DNA from: Alteribacter populi
GTDB taxonomy: Bacteria; Bacillota; Bacilli; Bacillales; Salisediminibacteriaceae
Assembly (NCBI RefSeq): GCF_002352765.1
Contig: NZ_KZ293963.1
Coordinates: 2,626,368 to 2,690,367, forward strand
Direction: 5' to 3'
DNA length: 64,000 nt
The notes beneath the pieces are model-generated. The model did no database searches, was not told the DNA's origin, and saw nothing but the letters and a program-made list of their open reading frames with translations. Position 1 is the first letter of the stretch. Every line of letters starts with the position of its first letter. Of the stretch, positions 62,665-64,000 are shown piece after piece. The position numbers and the translations under genes are program-made.

Positions 62665-63252
62665 CTATTCACACGTCGGATTATTTTCATCAGTACTTGA
62701 TTCACTCGTATAAACCGCTCGTTCCCCGCCGATTAGTTTTGGCCTTGTCCGCGCAAGGGTAATGTGAGCGTCCCCAAGCGCTTTAACAGAGCTTCTAACC
62801 GGCACCGCTACCGGTCTTAAATGCATCCCGATGAACGTATCACCGATATCGATCCCCGCGTGTGCCTGAATGCTTTCCACTAAGACCGGACAATTCATGT
62901 GACGATAAGCAAAAGCTGCCATCGATCCTCCTGCCCGCGGCATCGGAATAGCAGCAACCTCGTCGAGACGATAGTCTCTAGCCGTTGTCTCTTCCACGAC
63001 TAAGGCGCGGTTTAAATGTTCACAGCATTGAAAAGCAAGCTGAATACCGGTTTTTTTTTGACATCGATCGAGTGCTTTCCAAATAGCATCAGCAATCTCT
63101 GTCGTTCCCGCTGTTCCAATGTGCTCTCCTTTAACTTCGCTTGTACTTGTGCCAATGACGAGAATCTGCCCTTCTTTTAAACTAGCTTTTTGATTAAGTT
63201 CGTCTAAAACGGTGCTCAGATCCTCTGTTATGCGCGAAAGAAGATCGGACAT
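62665..63252 (-). CDS. ywlG: YwlG/TIGR01440 family protein (DUF436)
   Basis: The 195-aa conserved protein of unknown biochemical function has GQILVIGTSTSEVKGEHIGT, GIQLAFQCCEHLNRALVVE and GIDIGDTFIGMHLRPVAVPVR. It lies between rpiB and glyA as in Bacillus subtilis. The start is ATG 63252 with AAGGAG ten bases upstream; a GTG three codons earlier is too close to that site. Confidence 0.9.
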   Translation of the reverse strand: MSDLLSRITEDLSTVLDELNQKASLKEGQILVIGTSTSEVKGEHIGTAGTTEIADAIWKALDRCQKKTGIQLAFQCCEHLNRALVVEETTARDYRLDEVAAIPMPRAGGSMAAFAYRHMNCPVLVESIQAHAGIDIGDTFIGMHLRPVAVPVRSSVKALGDAHITLARTRPKLIGGERAVYTSESSTDENNPTCE

Positions 63253-63294
63253 ACATTCCACGCTCCTTCAACTTTTTTAAAGAGGGTGTGTTAA

Positions 63295-63377
63295 GAAAAA
63301 CAGCGTACATGTTTTTAAGTCTAAGGGTGTTTCGCTCTTGAGACTAGCTGTCCGCTTATACTGACCTTTCAAAAAAT
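63295..63377 (+). repeat. CTCAAGGATG-family dispersed element (copy 4)
   Basis: AAAAACAGCGTACATG, TTTTTAAGTCTAAGGGTG, GCTCTTGAGACTAGCTGTCC and GCTTATACTGACCTTTC, between rpiB and ywlG. Confidence 0.6.
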
Positions 63378-63451
63378 CCAGGAAAAGCCGGTCGAGACCG
63401 CTCTGCTCACAGCTGCGCAGCCTCTTCCGAACCCGCACTTAACGTTCGATG

Positions 63452-63889
63452 TTATCCCTCGTAATCTGCAATTTTTTCAATCCGCTTTGCATGGCGGCCG
63501 CCTTCGAATTCAGTCGTAAGCCAAACTTTTGCAATTTCACGAGCGAGGCCTGGCCCAATAATTCTTCCACCCATAGCAAGTACGTTGCTATTGTTGTGCT
63601 CGCGCGTTGCTTTTGCACTAAACACATCGTGTACAAGGGCACATCGAATCCCTTTTACTTTATTTGCAGCAATGGACATTCCGATTCCTGTACCACAAAT
63701 AACAATCCCCCGATCGACTTCGTTGTTGGCTACCTTTTCAGCTACAGGGAACCCGTAGTCAGGATAGTCTACCGAGTCATTGCAGTCACACCCTACGTCT
63801 TCATAGGATATTTGCAGCTCGTCCATTAACGATTTAATTTCATCTTTTAAATTTGCTCCTCCATGATCTGAACCAATGGCTACTTTCAT
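63452..63889 (-). CDS. rpiB: Ribose-5-phosphate isomerase B
   Basis: The 145-aa enzyme interconverts ribose 5-phosphate and ribulose 5-phosphate. Motifs are MKVAIGSDHGGANLKDE and the active-site cysteine in GIVICGTGIGMSIAANK. The start is ATG 63889, with AAGGAGG upstream; a frame ten residues longer overlaps that site. LacAB/RpiB enzymes may also act on allose phosphate; the chromosomal position beside ywlG is that of Bacillus YwlF. Confidence 0.93.
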   Translation of the reverse strand: MKVAIGSDHGGANLKDEIKSLMDELQISYEDVGCDCNDSVDYPDYGFPVAEKVANNEVDRGIVICGTGIGMSIAANKVKGIRCALVHDVFSAKATREHNNSNVLAMGGRIIGPGLAREIAKVWLTTEFEGGRHAKRIEKIADYEG

Positions 63890-64000
63890 GATGTAGTCTG
63901 CCTCCTTGTGATTTTCCATAAAACGTAAACAAGTTTATAGAATGTTTAAAAAGTACGAAAAAAAGCTGCCGAAAAGACCTTTTCTTAAAGCCTTGACGTC
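63890..64000. other. Right edge of the window
   Basis: About 110 bases with no supported gene. A neighbouring gene (ywlE in Bacillus subtilis) would be expected further right. Confidence 0.3.

Overview
The window is chromosomal DNA from a spore-forming, flagellated, low-GC Gram-positive of the Bacillaceae, very probably an alkaliphile. Spore genes (spoIID, spoIIQ, spoIIID), flagellar flhO/flhP, mbl and the order ywzB-ywmB-murA-spoIID-spoIIQ-spoIIID-mbl-flhO-flhP and rpiB-ywlG-glyA-upp-mnaA-atp match the Bacillus backbone. The alkaliphile call rests on the ATP synthase. Subunit a has Lys and Gly at the two positions known from alkaliphilic Bacillus, and subunit c has the PxxExxP motif and an alanine-substituted first helix. 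Poly-gamma-glutamate genes and very acidic lipoproteins fit the same lifestyle.

Layout. 1-931: 3' part of a GntP-type permease. 932-2427: repeats only. 2428-8239: a peptide-type ABC importer, with the binding protein divergent from four transporter genes. 8240-10806: a NERD-domain/zinc-ribbon gene lying between two blocks of a 21-bp repeat array. 10807-12867: divergent omega-amidase and glutamine transaminase of methionine salvage. 12978-17907: poly-gamma-glutamate capsule operon in capBCADE order. 18221-21252: two NlpC/P60 wall hydrolases. 22744-24321: five tandem paralogues of tiny acidic lipoproteins, the last one broken. 24828-35517: fabZ, a small EpuA-like membrane protein, flhP, flhO, mbl, spoIIID, spoIIQ, spoIID, murA, ywmB, ywzB. 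36087-46223: an 11-subunit complex I operon (nuoA,B,C,D,H,I,J,K,L,M,N) without nuoEFG, whose NuoI carries a long repetitive tail. 46817-47788: a second NERD/zinc-ribbon gene with a non-ATG start. 48192-55525: complete atpZIBEFHAGDC operon. 55927-63889: Vpr-like subtilase, mnaA, upp, glyA, ywlG, rpiB.

The gaps between genes are rich in dispersed repeats. I see two unrelated families of degenerate tandem arrays that share a 21-bp period (core CTTTTGTGTAGAAT, four sites; core TATCAGCGGAAAT, two sites). There is also a MITE-like element with GTTCAAAAAG ends, an element with CTCAAGGATG, a GC-rich CTTTCCGCGGGC element, and palindromes around GGGGACAGTCCCC and GGGGTCAGACCCC. One palindrome of the last type lies inside the nuoI coding region.

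The most unusual points are the NERD/zinc-ribbon genes lying in or next to the 21-bp arrays, the acidic lipoprotein cluster, and the NuoI tail on a complex I without its NADH-input module. No tRNA, rRNA, transposase, prophage or CRISPR array was recognised.
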